Below, in pieces: positions 25,673 through 35,083 of a stretch of 64,000 nucleotides of DNA (position 1 is the first letter of the stretch; each line of letters begins with the position of its first letter). Position numbers and translations under genes: made by a program. Under the pieces are notes generated by a model. That model worked only from the letters and a program-made list of their open reading frames with translations, made no database searches and was not told where the DNA came from. This DNA is from a virus: the IMG/VR virus record IMGVR_UViG_3300006921_000009, positions 1 to 64,000 of that record; one strand, 5' to 3'.

Positions 25673-26251
25673 TTAAGATAAAAGAGCAAATTCATATTTG
25701 CGTCTCATTAATAATTTGTTTGAAGTATGCACTTTTGCAATACCGTTTTCGTCATATGTTTTATAATGACAATATAATAATATTTTTTTAGGGTTTTTTA
25801 GTAAACCTTTGCTCATAGCTGTAGCTAATCTACCTAATCCGCAATTGTAACTAAATAATCCTAAAGCTAAGAGAGTATCTCCTTTAACGTCATACTTAGC
25901 CTGTGTAGCATCAAGATAACTTTGAAAGTCTTTCTTTAATATTACATCGGCTACACTATCAGTTATGTTCTGATACGTCTCTCCTTTGAGCAAATGATGC
26001 CCATATCCTATTGTTGGCGAACCGTCATTATCTAAATAGATATTGCTCCTAAAACCTTCAAAAGATTTTATGTGTTCTATTGCATCTAGAAATGCACTAT
26101 CTACAACAGTATTCTCTGTTGGCATAAGTGTATCTTCTATTAGTGATGGCGTGTGTATAGGTACACACTTAGTTTTATTCTCATAAGATACTCCTATAAG
26201 AAGAAAACTTAAAAAGGTTATTGTAATAACCCTTAGTTTAAATTTAACCAT
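25673..26251 (-). CDS. Lysozyme-like endolysin with N-terminal signal-anchor
   Basis: A 192-aa glycosidase of the T4 lysozyme/GH24 type. The catalytic pattern E-x8-D-x5-T is complete: Glu65, Asp74 and Thr80 (FEGFRSNIYLDNDGSPTIGYG). The N-terminus has a basic start and one hydrophobic segment (residues 8-21, ITITFLSFLLIG), so the enzyme is exported or tethered, as in signal-anchor-release endolysins, which act without a large holin hole. It overlaps the RusA gene by 8 bases and is followed after 14 bases by the Ubl gene. It cuts the glycan backbone of peptidoglycan, complementing the amidase at 20091. Confidence 0.9.
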   Translation of the reverse strand: MVKFKLRVITITFLSFLLIGVSYENKTKCVPIHTPSLIEDTLMPTENTVVDSAFLDAIEHIKSFEGFRSNIYLDNDGSPTIGYGHHLLKGETYQNITDSVADVILKKDFQSYLDATQAKYDVKGDTLLALGLFSYNCGLGRLATAMSKGLLKNPKKILLYCHYKTYDENGIAKVHTSNKLLMRRKYEFALLS

Positions 26252-26831
26252 TTATTAGGTCTATAGTAAATACTAATTTCCGCTGTTCTGCTGTCTCAAC
26301 GAAATGGTATCTTTTCCTCCCTGACTCTATTACGAAGTCTGGGCTGTCATCTGGAATTATACCACATTCCTGGAGCGCATCCTCAAAGAACTTTTCTAAT
26401 AACCACATATTACTTGCGTCAGGCATGTTACCACGCTTAATTTCATATATATCACAACTGATACTAAAGAATTTTCCTTCAGGTAGTGTGATTGGTGTTA
26501 ATTGTTCTTTAATAAACGTACTAAAATACTCATGGTAATACTTTGCAATTGTCTTGCGTAAACGCCAATTTAAAGTTGCATTGTATAAATCTTGACCATT
26601 GAGTATCCATCTATTCTCTGTGCCTACTTTTTTTGTGTTCTTAACGAACCTGTTCCCCTCTACATCAGCACAATAAGCCTTAGCTCCTCTAGTGAGAGGC
26701 TTAGGGCTTAACTGTGTTGCATATTTTTTAGGGAGTTTTTCCCGGTCCTTCCAAAGCCAGTATTTAGCTCTAGTGTTCTCAGATTTCAAATAACTAGCTT
26801 CCCAATTGGGAATTGTAACTGTATTTTTCAT
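26244..26831 (-). CDS. RusA-family Holliday junction resolvase
   Basis: A 195-aa protein whose C-terminal half has the RusA signature: basic start to the domain, the strand ISCDIYEIKRG, then PDASNMWLLEKFFEDALQE, CGIIPDDSPDFV with paired aspartates, and a final strand. RusA nucleases resolve four-way junctions, typically during recombination-linked replication and before packaging. The N-terminal half is basic with tryptophans. Its start overlaps the primase end by 38 bases and the stop overlaps the lysozyme start by 8, so it sits in one operon with them. Confidence 0.75.
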   Translation of the reverse strand: MKNTVTIPNWEASYLKSENTRAKYWLWKDREKLPKKYATQLSPKPLTRGAKAYCADVEGNRFVKNTKKVGTENRWILNGQDLYNATLNWRLRKTIAKYYHEYFSTFIKEQLTPITLPEGKFFSISCDIYEIKRGNMPDASNMWLLEKFFEDALQECGIIPDDSPDFVIESGRKRYHFVETAEQRKLVFTIDLING

Positions 26832-27807
26832 AAATCTCCGTTAAATAATCATTTAATTCTTCTAAACCATACAATTCTGCATAATCTGATGCATCTTTAG
26901 TACCTTCTGGCATAAAGAATACAGGTAAACTATGTTGTCCTGCTAACTTAGCAGCTGCAACTTTACCTGGTTCATCGTTATCATACAGTAACATCACGCT
27001 CTCAAACCGCTCTCTAAGATTGGTTACTAAGTTTGGTGATATTGTGTTTGATTCTGCTTGTGGTGCTACAGCAGGGATTTCTAATTGCGATAATACCGCA
27101 ACATCCTTTAATGACTTAGTAATAATTACTAAATCTCCATTTGCTTGTAGTTGTGACCAACCCTGTATAATATTTTCAGGGCAATTACTTCTCCATTTCA
27201 ACTTTTTGTCTGCGTATGGTTGATAAATCTTCCATGCTTCTCTTTTGTCAGGTAATAATCCATTAAAATAGCCATACACATTACTACCACAGGCAGTATA
27301 TACGCTATTAATGAAAAAACCAGACAGAGGATAAATATTAAATTTCTCTAAAGTTGCTGAATGTAAACCATATTTGTCATACCAGTATTCCTTATCGTTT
27401 TGGTTAAACTTACGTGTACAAACACGTATATCTACTACTTGTTCTGGAATATCTGTAATATTAAAATTTGATTTACTAACGGCTACCCTATCATTTGATA
27501 AGGTAACCGTAGACAATAAATTTAGATTAAAATCTCTGTTTACCATTTCTAAAGCCTGTATAAACGTAACTCCGTACTTTGTCTGAATATAATCAAAACA
27601 ATCTCTTGTTTCTTGTTCAGAAAAATCTTTGTAAATTAGTTTATCCCCTGCTTTACATATACTGCAAGTAGGGTTTTTATCATTCCTTATTTCACTTCTA
27701 AAAGTTGCATAAAGTTTATTAAATGGACTACAGTAACTGTTAAATATGTCAAACTGATTGACTTTTTCCAATACATTAGCTTTGGTTAAGGGTTTCCTTA
27801 CATCCAT
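26794..27807 (-). CDS. DnaG-type primase
   Basis: A 337-aa primase. The N-terminus has a reduced zinc-binding segment (PTCSICKAGDKL, about residue 45-55) and the KDFSEQETRDCFDYIQ region typical of CHC2 primase domains. A Toprim core follows: DLVIITKSLKDV (the acidic/lysine strand), then the metal aspartates in MLLYDNDEPGKVAAAKL and FMPEGTKDASDYAEL. It makes RNA primers for the phage polymerase and works with the DnaB-like helicase at 29780. It is shorter than bacterial DnaG (about 580 aa) and lacks the helicase-interacting C-terminal domain. Confidence 0.85.
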   Translation of the reverse strand: MDVRKPLTKANVLEKVNQFDIFNSYCSPFNKLYATFRSEIRNDKNPTCSICKAGDKLIYKDFSEQETRDCFDYIQTKYGVTFIQALEMVNRDFNLNLLSTVTLSNDRVAVSKSNFNITDIPEQVVDIRVCTRKFNQNDKEYWYDKYGLHSATLEKFNIYPLSGFFINSVYTACGSNVYGYFNGLLPDKREAWKIYQPYADKKLKWRSNCPENIIQGWSQLQANGDLVIITKSLKDVAVLSQLEIPAVAPQAESNTISPNLVTNLRERFESVMLLYDNDEPGKVAAAKLAGQHSLPVFFMPEGTKDASDYAELYGLEELNDYLTEIYEKYSYNSQLGS

Positions 27808-27832
27808 TGCTGTGCTTGTTTAACTAGTTATA

Positions 27833-28426
27833 TTAAAATACTATCTCTGCAGGTGTTGAACCATCAAAAGTTGTTGGTGTTGACTCCATAGTAGTTGGTG
27901 TAGGCATAACATACACATCGTACTTAGGGTTTGTAGAAAAAGTTGAAGGTGTTGTACCATCTAATTCAATAAAGTTTGGAAACTTAGGGAAGTTAGGGTA
28001 CCATTTACCGTTTGACTTGTTCTCTTTGTAGATAATTTTCATTGTGAAAGTTTTATCTGCTGCTTTAGGCAAAATGTGAGTTGCAACTGCAGAAATAAAT
28101 CCTACAAATGTTCCATCTCCATGTGCTTCTAAAATAGAGTAATACTCATCTTCAGAAACAATTTTAGTACAAATGTGAAGCATCTCACGGTTTACTTGTA
28201 CAATAGCCCATTCTTCTGTTGAATCCCAGAAAGAGTGAGTGAATTTTGCACCATTGCGTTGTCCTATAGTTAAGGTTGCTCTGTTTCCAACTGGGTTACC
28301 ATTTTGATCTTTAGCCATTTCTAAAGAAACTAATTTGTTACCTACTACTTGTTCTCCTACTAAGATAGGACTTGATCCGTTAGCACTAATTGCTACGCCT
28401 TCATTGTTTGTTCTTGATCCGTACAT
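27833..28426 (-). CDS. Unknown protein in recombination/replication block
   Basis: A 197-aa protein with mostly beta-like composition (VGEQVVGNKLVSLEMAKDQN, RATLTIGQRNGAKFTHSFWD) and a Thr/Pro-rich linker before a short C-terminal tip ending EIVF. It lies between primase and the Sak4 block. A beta-rich core plus flexible linker plus a hydrophobic C-terminal tip is the layout of single-strand DNA-binding proteins, which would be expected in this region, but the tip is not acidic and the fold is not confirmed, so I leave the name open. Confidence 0.7.
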   Translation of the reverse strand: MYGSRTNNEGVAISANGSSPILVGEQVVGNKLVSLEMAKDQNGNPVGNRATLTIGQRNGAKFTHSFWDSTEEWAIVQVNREMLHICTKIVSEDEYYSILEAHGDGTFVGFISAVATHILPKAADKTFTMKIIYKENKSNGKWYPNFPKFPNFIELDGTTPSTFSTNPKYDVYVMPTPTTMESTPTTFDGSTPAEIVF

Positions 28427-28523
28427 AAAATACTTGTTTAATTAATTAATAATGTGGAATTGTTTTAGATAGTTTACTATCTACTTCTCGGATCTTCGCT
28501 TTCTTTACTTTTATTACTTTCCA

Positions 28524-28913
28524 TTAAAATATAGGACTTACAGAAGCTGTTGGAGCTGCTGTTGGAAGTTCATCTGCAAATGCGTCATCTAACGCAGTTG
28601 GATAGTCTGTAGGTTCTGTTCCTGATACATCATCTTGTGTTTCCTCTACGTTCTCTGCAGGCATATCTTCCATAATCACTATACGTGTTGGTTTAGGGAT
28701 TACTACTTTAAGTCCTTTAAGTCTTGAATCTTGGAATAAAAGCGTTGTTTCTGCTTTTGTCATTCCGTACATTTCTTGAACTGAACCTAAGTCTGCATTA
28801 TAGCTAGGATCTCCTACTCTACGAGTAATACCTTTCTTTAATGCTAGTTTAATTTCTGCAATAGATACGTAAACTTTCTCACTTCTCTCTAAACCTTCAT
28901 TTTCTTCGCTCAT
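28524..28913 (-). CDS. Acidic unknown protein upstream of the Sak4 gene product's neighbour
   Basis: A 129-aa protein. The N-terminal half is basic/helical (VSIAEIKLALKKGITRRVGD), the C-terminal half is a low-complexity acidic and alanine/threonine-rich tail (EETQDDVSGTEPTDYPTALD). It is 18 bases from the Sak4-like gene. No family assigned. The tail composition is common in proteins that bind SSB-coated or single-stranded DNA machinery, but this is only a guess. Confidence 0.65.
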   Translation of the reverse strand: MSEENEGLERSEKVYVSIAEIKLALKKGITRRVGDPSYNADLGSVQEMYGMTKAETTLLFQDSRLKGLKVVIPKPTRIVIMEDMPAENVEETQDDVSGTEPTDYPTALDDAFADELPTAAPTASVSPIF

Positions 28914-28931
28914 CTTATTTGTTTTTAATAG

Positions 28932-29744
28932 TTACTTTTTAATTTTGTCTGGAAATACTAAGCTCCAGTCAATATTTGCTAATTCATTTGTTTCTTCGCT
29001 GTAATCTGCTACTTTGATTACTTGACCACGTAAATGATCACATCTAGAACCACATAGAATTTGGTCAGAGCTTTTAAAGTTAACTAAAACTTCACTGTCT
29101 TTACCTCTATGTAAGTATCCAATAGCATCAGCATCAGCACAAAGAATCTGCTTTAATTTACCAGTAAGATCTAAATCTTTGGCATCTACTTCTTTACCTG
29201 CTTTTTCAATAACAGAATCTTTTAAGTGACCTATAAGAATTACATTGTCAGCCAATTTCTTGATTTTTTCAATTAATTCCATAAAAGCCAATCTAAGATA
29301 AAGATAACCACTACCTTTAGGTAGTATTCTTACGTCATCTCCTGTAAAACCTTTCCCCATAGGAGTAGCTCTATACTTTTCTGCTGCTAAAGATAGACAC
29401 ATATCTTCCATTCTTGTTACAGTATCTACAGTAATAAAATCATAAGGTCTACCGGCTAGCATAATTGCTTTACCTGCTTCCATTAAGTAATACTGAGGTA
29501 CTTCTAATGCCATACGAGCATCAAAGGATTCTTGTGTCTCATTAGCTGGTGCATTAATACCAATAATATGCATACTTAAAGAATCTAGGAACTGAGTCCC
29601 TCCCTCTAAGTCTAATATCATATTGCCTGGTAAAGTACTTACTAATGTAGTCTTACCCATCTTAGGACTAGAATATAGGATAGTTACCCTAGGATCTCGT
29701 CTAGATGGCTTGCTCTTAACTGGTAGTTTAATTTCTCTACTCAT
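28932..29744 (-). CDS. Sak4-like RecA-fold ATPase (recombination)
   Basis: A 270-aa P-loop ATPase. Walker A is VTILYSSPKMGKTTLV near residue 20, followed by the strand NMILDLEGGTQFL and Walker B-like FITVDTVTRM. The overall pattern (short RecA core, DLEGG motif) matches the AAA_24/Sak4 group of phage ATPases that support single-strand annealing recombination. Its neighbours are primase, RusA and helicases. I take the ATG at 29744 (MSREIKLPVK); an in-frame ATG three codons earlier at 29753 is also possible. Confidence 0.8.
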   Translation of the reverse strand: MSREIKLPVKSKPSRRDPRVTILYSSPKMGKTTLVSTLPGNMILDLEGGTQFLDSLSMHIIGINAPANETQESFDARMALEVPQYYLMEAGKAIMLAGRPYDFITVDTVTRMEDMCLSLAAEKYRATPMGKGFTGDDVRILPKGSGYLYLRLAFMELIEKIKKLADNVILIGHLKDSVIEKAGKEVDAKDLDLTGKLKQILCADADAIGYLHRGKDSEVLVNFKSSDQILCGSRCDHLRGQVIKVADYSEETNELANIDWSLVFPDKIKK

Positions 29745-29779
29745 TTGTTGCAATTTTTGTGTTAATAATAAAATGTTGA

Positions 29780-30925
29780 TTATAGATCAGGATTCTGTAC
29801 CCATATGCCATTTATGTCTTGAACATATTTTGCTCTCTTGTTGGTCATGGTTGATGCCATTGTTTCTATATCTTCATTCATGTCTTTTTGTCTAGGTAAT
29901 TCTCTGAATGTACCTGCTGGACCTATAAAATTCAAACCTAAATTAATATTAGGCTCTCCATCACGATTTTCTAGTATTTCTAAGTTACGATAAGTGTTAC
30001 CTAACGTATTCATATTGTACCCTTGAAATCTCTCAATGTTGTGTCTATACGGGCTAAATAACGTCATAATAACGTTCGCATCCCTTGTTGTATATTTACT
30101 ATCACCGAAATCTTTTAGTGTTGGTGTAAGCCTATTACTTTTATGTCTTTCATCACTCTCAGAGTCAAATGCCATCTGCTGAATTACAACAGGTGACGCT
30201 CCGTAGTTATTACGTAGTTGTACAAGATACTGACTCATTTTGTCAATATTTTGTTTTGTACTAAATCCACGTTCTTCTAACATTAAAGCGATATGGTCAA
30301 TAAAAATTAACCAATACCTTTTAGGATTGTGAGGTTTATAACTGTCAAATCTCATAATAGGAGCTTGATCAGTATTTTTATTAATGTTCTTCATCTTAAC
30401 TTCGCCAAATGATTTAGCTTTGTTAAGTAAATACTTATTAATACCAGTAGGATTGTCAGGCATATCATGCACTGTGACTACATCCTCCATTTCATCAAAG
30501 TATGCTTTGTACTTCAATACTAGCTCATATAATTCATCACTACAATGATTCTCTCCACGTGATAGTATAGTATTAGCATCAGCTACGATACCGTAGTCAT
30601 GCCATATCTTTCTACTAATACCTTTAAGAATCTTTGTTTTTTTATCTATCTCATAAGAGAAATAATCTATATCTAACTCAAAGCCATTAAGTTCGCCTGC
30701 GTCTTTAAGATTTTTGTAATAATCATATGCGCCATAATAAAATACATCATCTGCAAATGAAGTTTTACCTACCTTAGTACCAGCACCTATTAAATAATAA
30801 GTACTTTGTTGTATATTAGGTAAGTATTTCTTCAGTCTTTGAAATGGAATAGGAATACCTTTGTTTTCACCAGCTCTACCACCATCAATGGTATCTCTAG
30901 CTTCATCAAATCCTGTTTTTATCAT
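29780..30925 (-). CDS. DnaB-like replicative helicase
   Basis: A 381-aa RecA-fold helicase. Walker A is LIGAGTKVGKTSFADDV (about residues 45-61), the Walker B-like strand is RYWLIFIDHIALM, and a conserved PVVIQQMAFDSESDERHK segment (helicase motif H3-like) follows at about 245-262. The arginine-rich segment SPYRHNIERFQGYN could hold the arginine finger. It unwinds the fork together with the primase and PolA. It lacks the N-terminal DnaB domain, being shorter than bacterial DnaB (about 470 aa), as in several phage helicases. Confidence 0.8.
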   Translation of the reverse strand: MIKTGFDEARDTIDGGRAGENKGIPIPFQRLKKYLPNIQQSTYYLIGAGTKVGKTSFADDVFYYGAYDYYKNLKDAGELNGFELDIDYFSYEIDKKTKILKGISRKIWHDYGIVADANTILSRGENHCSDELYELVLKYKAYFDEMEDVVTVHDMPDNPTGINKYLLNKAKSFGEVKMKNINKNTDQAPIMRFDSYKPHNPKRYWLIFIDHIALMLEERGFSTKQNIDKMSQYLVQLRNNYGASPVVIQQMAFDSESDERHKSNRLTPTLKDFGDSKYTTRDANVIMTLFSPYRHNIERFQGYNMNTLGNTYRNLEILENRDGEPNINLGLNFIGPAGTFRELPRQKDMNEDIETMASTMTNKRAKYVQDINGIWVQNPDL

Positions 30926-30931
30926 AGTATA

Positions 30932-31510
30932 TTATATTTCTTTGTGCCAAGAACTTCCACCACCACTCTCTGTGTTGGCTAATGAACTTCCCCTATCTGC
31001 AACATCTTCTATCATAGCACCTAACATAGAGCTATTGTTTTTGTTGATAAAATAGTCAGCACATATCATGAATTTATAAGAGTTTAAGCTACACTCATAG
31101 ACATATTGTCTAGTTGCAGCTATAATTTGCTCTTTAGTAATAGACGGGTTAAGTCTAACAAATGTACGTAACTTTTTAGCTACGCCTTGTTTATCTCCTC
31201 TAACTGGTCTACCACCTGATTTTACACCTTTAGGAAATAATCCACGCCATTCTTCTATCCAGTCCTCTTGTACCTTTACAGGTTTTTTAGTGACTATGTT
31301 AAAGATTGCGCTTGTTTTTCCTTTTAATGCCACCTCTCCGTCTCTAAGACGTACGTAACCAAGTTCTTCTAACTTGACATTCATATGTCCTTTTAACTTA
31401 TTAGAGGCATTAGGGTAAGGTTGCTCAAAATACAATGATGCTAAATAACAATACAATGATGGCGTTAAATTTAATTTCTCTAAATCATTAAGGTTTAGTA
31501 AAATTTCCAT
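30932..31510 (-). CDS. Unknown replisome-linked protein
   Basis: A 192-aa protein placed between the SF2 and DnaB-like helicase genes (11 and 6 bases away). The N-terminal 70 residues look like a winged-helix (LNDLEKLNLTPSLYCYLASL; a strand-turn-strand at LGYVRLRDGEVALKG), followed by a basic linker (GGRPVRGDKQGVAKKLR) and a tail rich in Gly/Ser. Helicase loaders and replisome organisers have this DNA-binding N-terminus plus linker plus C-terminal helix, so such a role is plausible, but I cannot assign a family. Confidence 0.65.
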   Translation of the reverse strand: MEILLNLNDLEKLNLTPSLYCYLASLYFEQPYPNASNKLKGHMNVKLEELGYVRLRDGEVALKGKTSAIFNIVTKKPVKVQEDWIEEWRGLFPKGVKSGGRPVRGDKQGVAKKLRTFVRLNPSITKEQIIAATRQYVYECSLNSYKFMICADYFINKNNSSMLGAMIEDVADRGSSLANTESGGGSSWHKEI

Positions 31511-31521
31511 ACTTGTTTGTT

Positions 31522-32652
31522 TTACGATTGCCCGTCATTCTTAATACGATTTATAGTAGCAACTAGTGCTTCAAAATCATCTACATTAATAACGTTAAAT
31601 CCTTCTTGTGATGTTCTTACCCACTTTTCTTCTACAGAATCCCTCACGTATGTCCTAATGGCTATACTGTGCTTTCCATCCATATCCTTACGTAACAATC
31701 TACCTAAAGTTTGTATTTGTTGTCTTTCTTTGGCGTATCTAGCCAATAAAATACCAAATACTAATCTCGGTAACGTTACTCCCTCATCAAATATCTTAGG
31801 TACAGACATAGTCCGTACATTAGTATCTGAGTCAGAGAAAAGTGCCAGGCGTTTTGCCCGTTGTTTTGCTGAGTGACCACTATGTATTGCTACACAGTCA
31901 TCTCCTAGTTTAGCTGCAACATCTTCAGAGAATTTCTTGTTTAATGAAAATATGATACCATACTCATTAGGAAATAATCCTACGATGTCTTCTGCTGCTT
32001 GTAACTTTTGTTCAGCTGAATATATTAGCCTGGAACGTTGTCCTATCTTCTTCCAAGATTGTTTTTGAAACTGTTGCCACGAGTAATCAATTTGTTCTGT
32101 TAGTTCTTTATACTTAGCTCTTTCAGCCGGTGTAAGATAAACAGGATAATTGATGATTGTGAAATCAGCTATAAAACCCTCCTCCTGAACATCTTCCATA
32201 TTAAGCTCATCTACTACAGGAATGTAATAACTAAGCATACGTATTTGTTCTGGTGTTAAGGAAGCAGACAAACCAAGGATTCCTTTGGCTGTTACTTTTG
32301 TAAAAAATGGCATTTTGTTGTCAGTAGTTACGTGATGAACCTCATCAAGTACAACTGCGCTGTAGGAATTGCCATCCTGTTTTCTAATAGATGCGTAGCA
32401 AATGAATTTGCATTGCTTTAATAGATGTTCTTTGTTAAATTTAGTAAACTCTTCTTTAAAGTTAACTATAACAGCATCTGTAGGGCATACTATTAACACT
32501 TCTTCTTCAGGATATGCTTTTACAAACTGTTCTATTACTAGAAGTCCTGCAAAAGTTTTACCTGTCCCTGTAACGTACTTAAGGATACCACGGCATTGAT
32601 TGCCTACCCATTTACGTAGTCCGTTACGGATCAGTTCTTCTCTCCTATTCAT
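31522..32652 (-). CDS. Superfamily 2 DEAD/DEAH-type helicase
   Basis: A 376-aa ATPase with Walker A TGTGKTFAGL (Lys32), Walker B VVLDEVHHV (DEVH box), motif III-like GLSASLTP, and a second RecA domain with QTLGRLLRKD (motif VI with the arginine finger). It resembles the UvsW/RecG-like or type III restriction-like helicases used by phages for fork remodelling and recombination. Its ATG overlaps the PolA stop by one base. Confidence 0.9.
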   Translation of the reverse strand: MNRREELIRNGLRKWVGNQCRGILKYVTGTGKTFAGLLVIEQFVKAYPEEEVLIVCPTDAVIVNFKEEFTKFNKEHLLKQCKFICYASIRKQDGNSYSAVVLDEVHHVTTDNKMPFFTKVTAKGILGLSASLTPEQIRMLSYYIPVVDELNMEDVQEEGFIADFTIINYPVYLTPAERAKYKELTEQIDYSWQQFQKQSWKKIGQRSRLIYSAEQKLQAAEDIVGLFPNEYGIIFSLNKKFSEDVAAKLGDDCVAIHSGHSAKQRAKRLALFSDSDTNVRTMSVPKIFDEGVTLPRLVFGILLARYAKERQQIQTLGRLLRKDMDGKHSIAIRTYVRDSVEEKWVRTSQEGFNVINVDDFEALVATINRIKNDGQS

Positions 32653-34643
32653 TAGTGTGTCCAGTATTTCTCAATACACGCTTCTGCTTTTAATGGTACT
32701 CTTCTACACCATACATCACCTGCTGATTCCATATTCCTTTGCAACATTTCTGCTGCATAAGTTTGATGTTTCTCTGTACTTTCTAAGATAATCTCATCGT
32801 GTACAGTAGCTACAATCTTAATTTCATCTAGCAAACCTTTAGCTGTAAGCTCGTCTTGTATTAAAACTAGAGCAAACTTAGTGATACTTCCTGCTTCTCC
32901 TTGAATAATATAATTCATAGCAGCACGTTCCATAGCACCCTTTAGTTTATTGACAGTCTTTTTATCTCCACGATAATCAGCAGCTCTAAGAGCTTTAATA
33001 TCTTTGTAATAAAACTTACGTTTAGAAATTGTATCTATCAATATATAACCTTGGTTTAATGACTTAGCTTTACTACGCTCAAAGAACTCTAAGAGTCCAG
33101 GGAAAGCACTAAAGTAATCATTAAATACAGCTTCGCCTCTCTCTGCAGAAAGACCTAAGTTTTTAGCAATAGTGTGTCCATTACCACCATAAGCTAACGC
33201 AAAACCAGCACCCTTAGCAATCTGACGTAAATCAGGTCTCTGCTTTTTAATGTTATCTAAATCAATACCCTCTAGTTCTTCAGGGAATAGTTTAGACGCA
33301 ATATAAGAGTGCATATCATTAAAATCTCCATCATAAAATGCTAGTAAATCCTTGTCCATAGACTTGTTTACTAATATAATACTTTCTTGACCAGAATAAT
33401 CTGCGTTAATCATACTACAACCATCAGGTGCATCAAATGCATACCTAAATTGGTCTTGTCTAGGGTCTCCATGCTCATAATCCATATCTAAAGTAGACGG
33501 AATATTTTGCTGATTAGGTGAACTAGAACTCATCCTACCTGTATTAACAAGTTGATTGTAGTTAGAGTGTATCCTTTTTGTCAAAGGATTAATGTGTTTT
33601 AAGAAATTCTCGCCAAATGTTGTGACAGCTTGTCTGTATTCCATTGTATTTAAGTACAATTTGACAAAATCTCTCACTTTATCTGACAAATCAGCAGTAA
33701 CCAATAAGGCTTCTACTTCTTTTGCCTCTACTGTGTAGCTCATCTTTTTGGTAGCTTTAGATTTTGCAACTGGGCAACAACCTAAGTACTTAAAGAACTC
33801 TACAACTTGTTTAGACGATGACCATTGTATAGCACACGTAAAACCGGGGTTAAACATATCTAATTGTCTATCTACGAATGGTGAATCAGGATAATTTTCC
33901 ATAACGTGGGCATCTAATTGCCTTGTCTGGTCTTTAAACTTTATTAGATTCTTTTGATATGTATTTAACCATTTCTCAGAGTTAAAGTTCATACCATTAA
34001 ATTCCATCTCGCCTAATACAGCTGTTACTCTAAATTCTAGTCTACATACATTGGCTAAATCTTTTTTCTCAAGTTCTACCAATTGCATATCTCTAATCTT
34101 TAGAGGTAACTCTATATCTTCTGCACCATATTTAATCTCCTCTGTTGTAAAAGGTCTATCTCCTATGGTAAGAAAACTAAGTCTAATAGCTTTATCTACT
34201 TCTATGTCTAAATAACGTAGAATTAGAGCTTTTAGCCCGTACTCTAAATGATAACCATTGTGTAATAGCTTTTCTGCTATCATTGTATCATATAGAGCAT
34301 TAATACGAACACCATACTTAGATAGTATGTGCTTGTACTCAAATTTAATGTTATGACCAACCAGAGTAATGTCTGGGTTAGTAAGAACAGGTAATAATAA
34401 GGTAATGTCTACGTTTCTTGTATCAATTATGTACTGTACATCAACATCACCTATTTGCAACATAACTATATCAGAAGTGTGTGGGTCTAAGCCCTCTATG
34501 TGAAACCACTTGTTGTATTTTCTCGTTGTTTCAATATCCAATCCGAGCAGGGTTCTAGTGTTACAATAGGTCACACATTCTTCTATAGTCGCTAATTCAT
34601 AAGGCGTATCTATGCTAGTTTGGTTTGTTACCAATTTAATCAT
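32652..34643 (-). CDS. DNA polymerase, family A with 3'-5' exonuclease
   Basis: A 663-aa replicative polymerase. The N-terminal proofreading domain has Exo I LGLDIET (Asp36, Glu38), Exo II LVGHNIKFEY and Exo III YGAEDIELP. The polymerase domain has motif A INADYSGQE, motif B RQIAKGAGFALAYGG and motif C ATVHDEIIL. There is no 5' nuclease domain; that is supplied by the separate gene at 19345. It is the central replication enzyme, with helicase, primase and Sak4 genes downstream in the same direction. Confidence 0.95.
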   Translation of the reverse strand: MIKLVTNQTSIDTPYELATIEECVTYCNTRTLLGLDIETTRKYNKWFHIEGLDPHTSDIVMLQIGDVDVQYIIDTRNVDITLLLPVLTNPDITLVGHNIKFEYKHILSKYGVRINALYDTMIAEKLLHNGYHLEYGLKALILRYLDIEVDKAIRLSFLTIGDRPFTTEEIKYGAEDIELPLKIRDMQLVELEKKDLANVCRLEFRVTAVLGEMEFNGMNFNSEKWLNTYQKNLIKFKDQTRQLDAHVMENYPDSPFVDRQLDMFNPGFTCAIQWSSSKQVVEFFKYLGCCPVAKSKATKKMSYTVEAKEVEALLVTADLSDKVRDFVKLYLNTMEYRQAVTTFGENFLKHINPLTKRIHSNYNQLVNTGRMSSSSPNQQNIPSTLDMDYEHGDPRQDQFRYAFDAPDGCSMINADYSGQESIILVNKSMDKDLLAFYDGDFNDMHSYIASKLFPEELEGIDLDNIKKQRPDLRQIAKGAGFALAYGGNGHTIAKNLGLSAERGEAVFNDYFSAFPGLLEFFERSKAKSLNQGYILIDTISKRKFYYKDIKALRAADYRGDKKTVNKLKGAMERAAMNYIIQGEAGSITKFALVLIQDELTAKGLLDEIKIVATVHDEIILESTEKHQTYAAEMLQRNMESAGDVWCRRVPLKAEACIEKYWTH

Positions 34644-34664
34644 AATTATACGCTTTACTTATTA

Positions 34665-34901
34665 TTAAATGCATTCTACATCATACAATGCCAGGATAGG
34701 GTTAGGCATGTCTTCTGTTTCTGCGTTAGTACTGAATACTTCGTTTAAGTTATAAACATAAGTACACTCAGTAATGAATTGTATCATTTCTTTTTCTGTG
34801 GTAAATTCTATAATACCTGAATCTTTGCATTCTGACATAAAAGCTGTGTGATCATCATTGTCATCACACGCATAATGTACAGTAAATTTTTCTTCGTTCA
34901 T
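34665..34901 (-). CDS. Acidic 78-aa protein upstream of DNA polymerase
   Basis: A small acidic protein (DDNDDHTAFMSECKD, later TECTYVYNLNEVF). It lies 21 bases before the polymerase start, so it is cotranscribed. No motif is seen. Its location and charge would suit a small regulator of replication, but nothing supports a specific role. Confidence 0.6.
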   Translation of the reverse strand: MNEEKFTVHYACDDNDDHTAFMSECKDSGIIEFTTEKEMIQFITECTYVYNLNEVFSTNAETEDMPNPILALYDVECI

Positions 34902-34931
34902 TTTTGTTAGTTTATGATATTAATAAAATAA

Positions 34932-34957
34932 TGCCCAGAGTCATCACTCTCCGGGCA
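34932..34957 (-). terminator. Hairpin terminator after the 35084 gene
   Basis: TGCCC (34932-34936) and AGAGT (34937-34941) pair with ACTCT (34946-34950) and GGGCA (34953-34957), with a two-base bulge. On the minus strand a U-rich tail (TTATTTTATT) follows. It ends the transcript from the 35084-36272 block before the polymerase operon. Confidence 0.65.
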
Positions 34958-35080
34958 TCTTTAACCTTAAGGTTTTTTATTTAATGTAAGTTAACCTAAA
35001 ACTTACTTGTGATCCCCTACAAGGTTGCGACCCTTGATAAATCCGCTTGAATAGGGGAAATAGCCGAAGCTATTATGGTA
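34958..35080 (-). ncRNA. Cluster of perfect stem-loops upstream of the polymerase operon
   Basis: About 120 bases without a gene are nearly all paired: AACCTTAAGGTT, GTAAGTT with AACTTAC, TCCCCTA with TAGGGGA (7 bases, enclosing CAAGG/CCTTG), and AATAGC with GCTATT, which on the minus strand forms a helix closed by a UUCG tetraloop. This looks like a structured RNA or leader on the minus strand. No known RNA family is recognised. Confidence 0.5.
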
Positions 35081-35083
35081 TTC

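Noticed and set aside
28427-28523. 15-codon frame overlapping the end of the 28524 gene
   Set aside because: Very short and lacks any feature beyond a start codon in the overlap.
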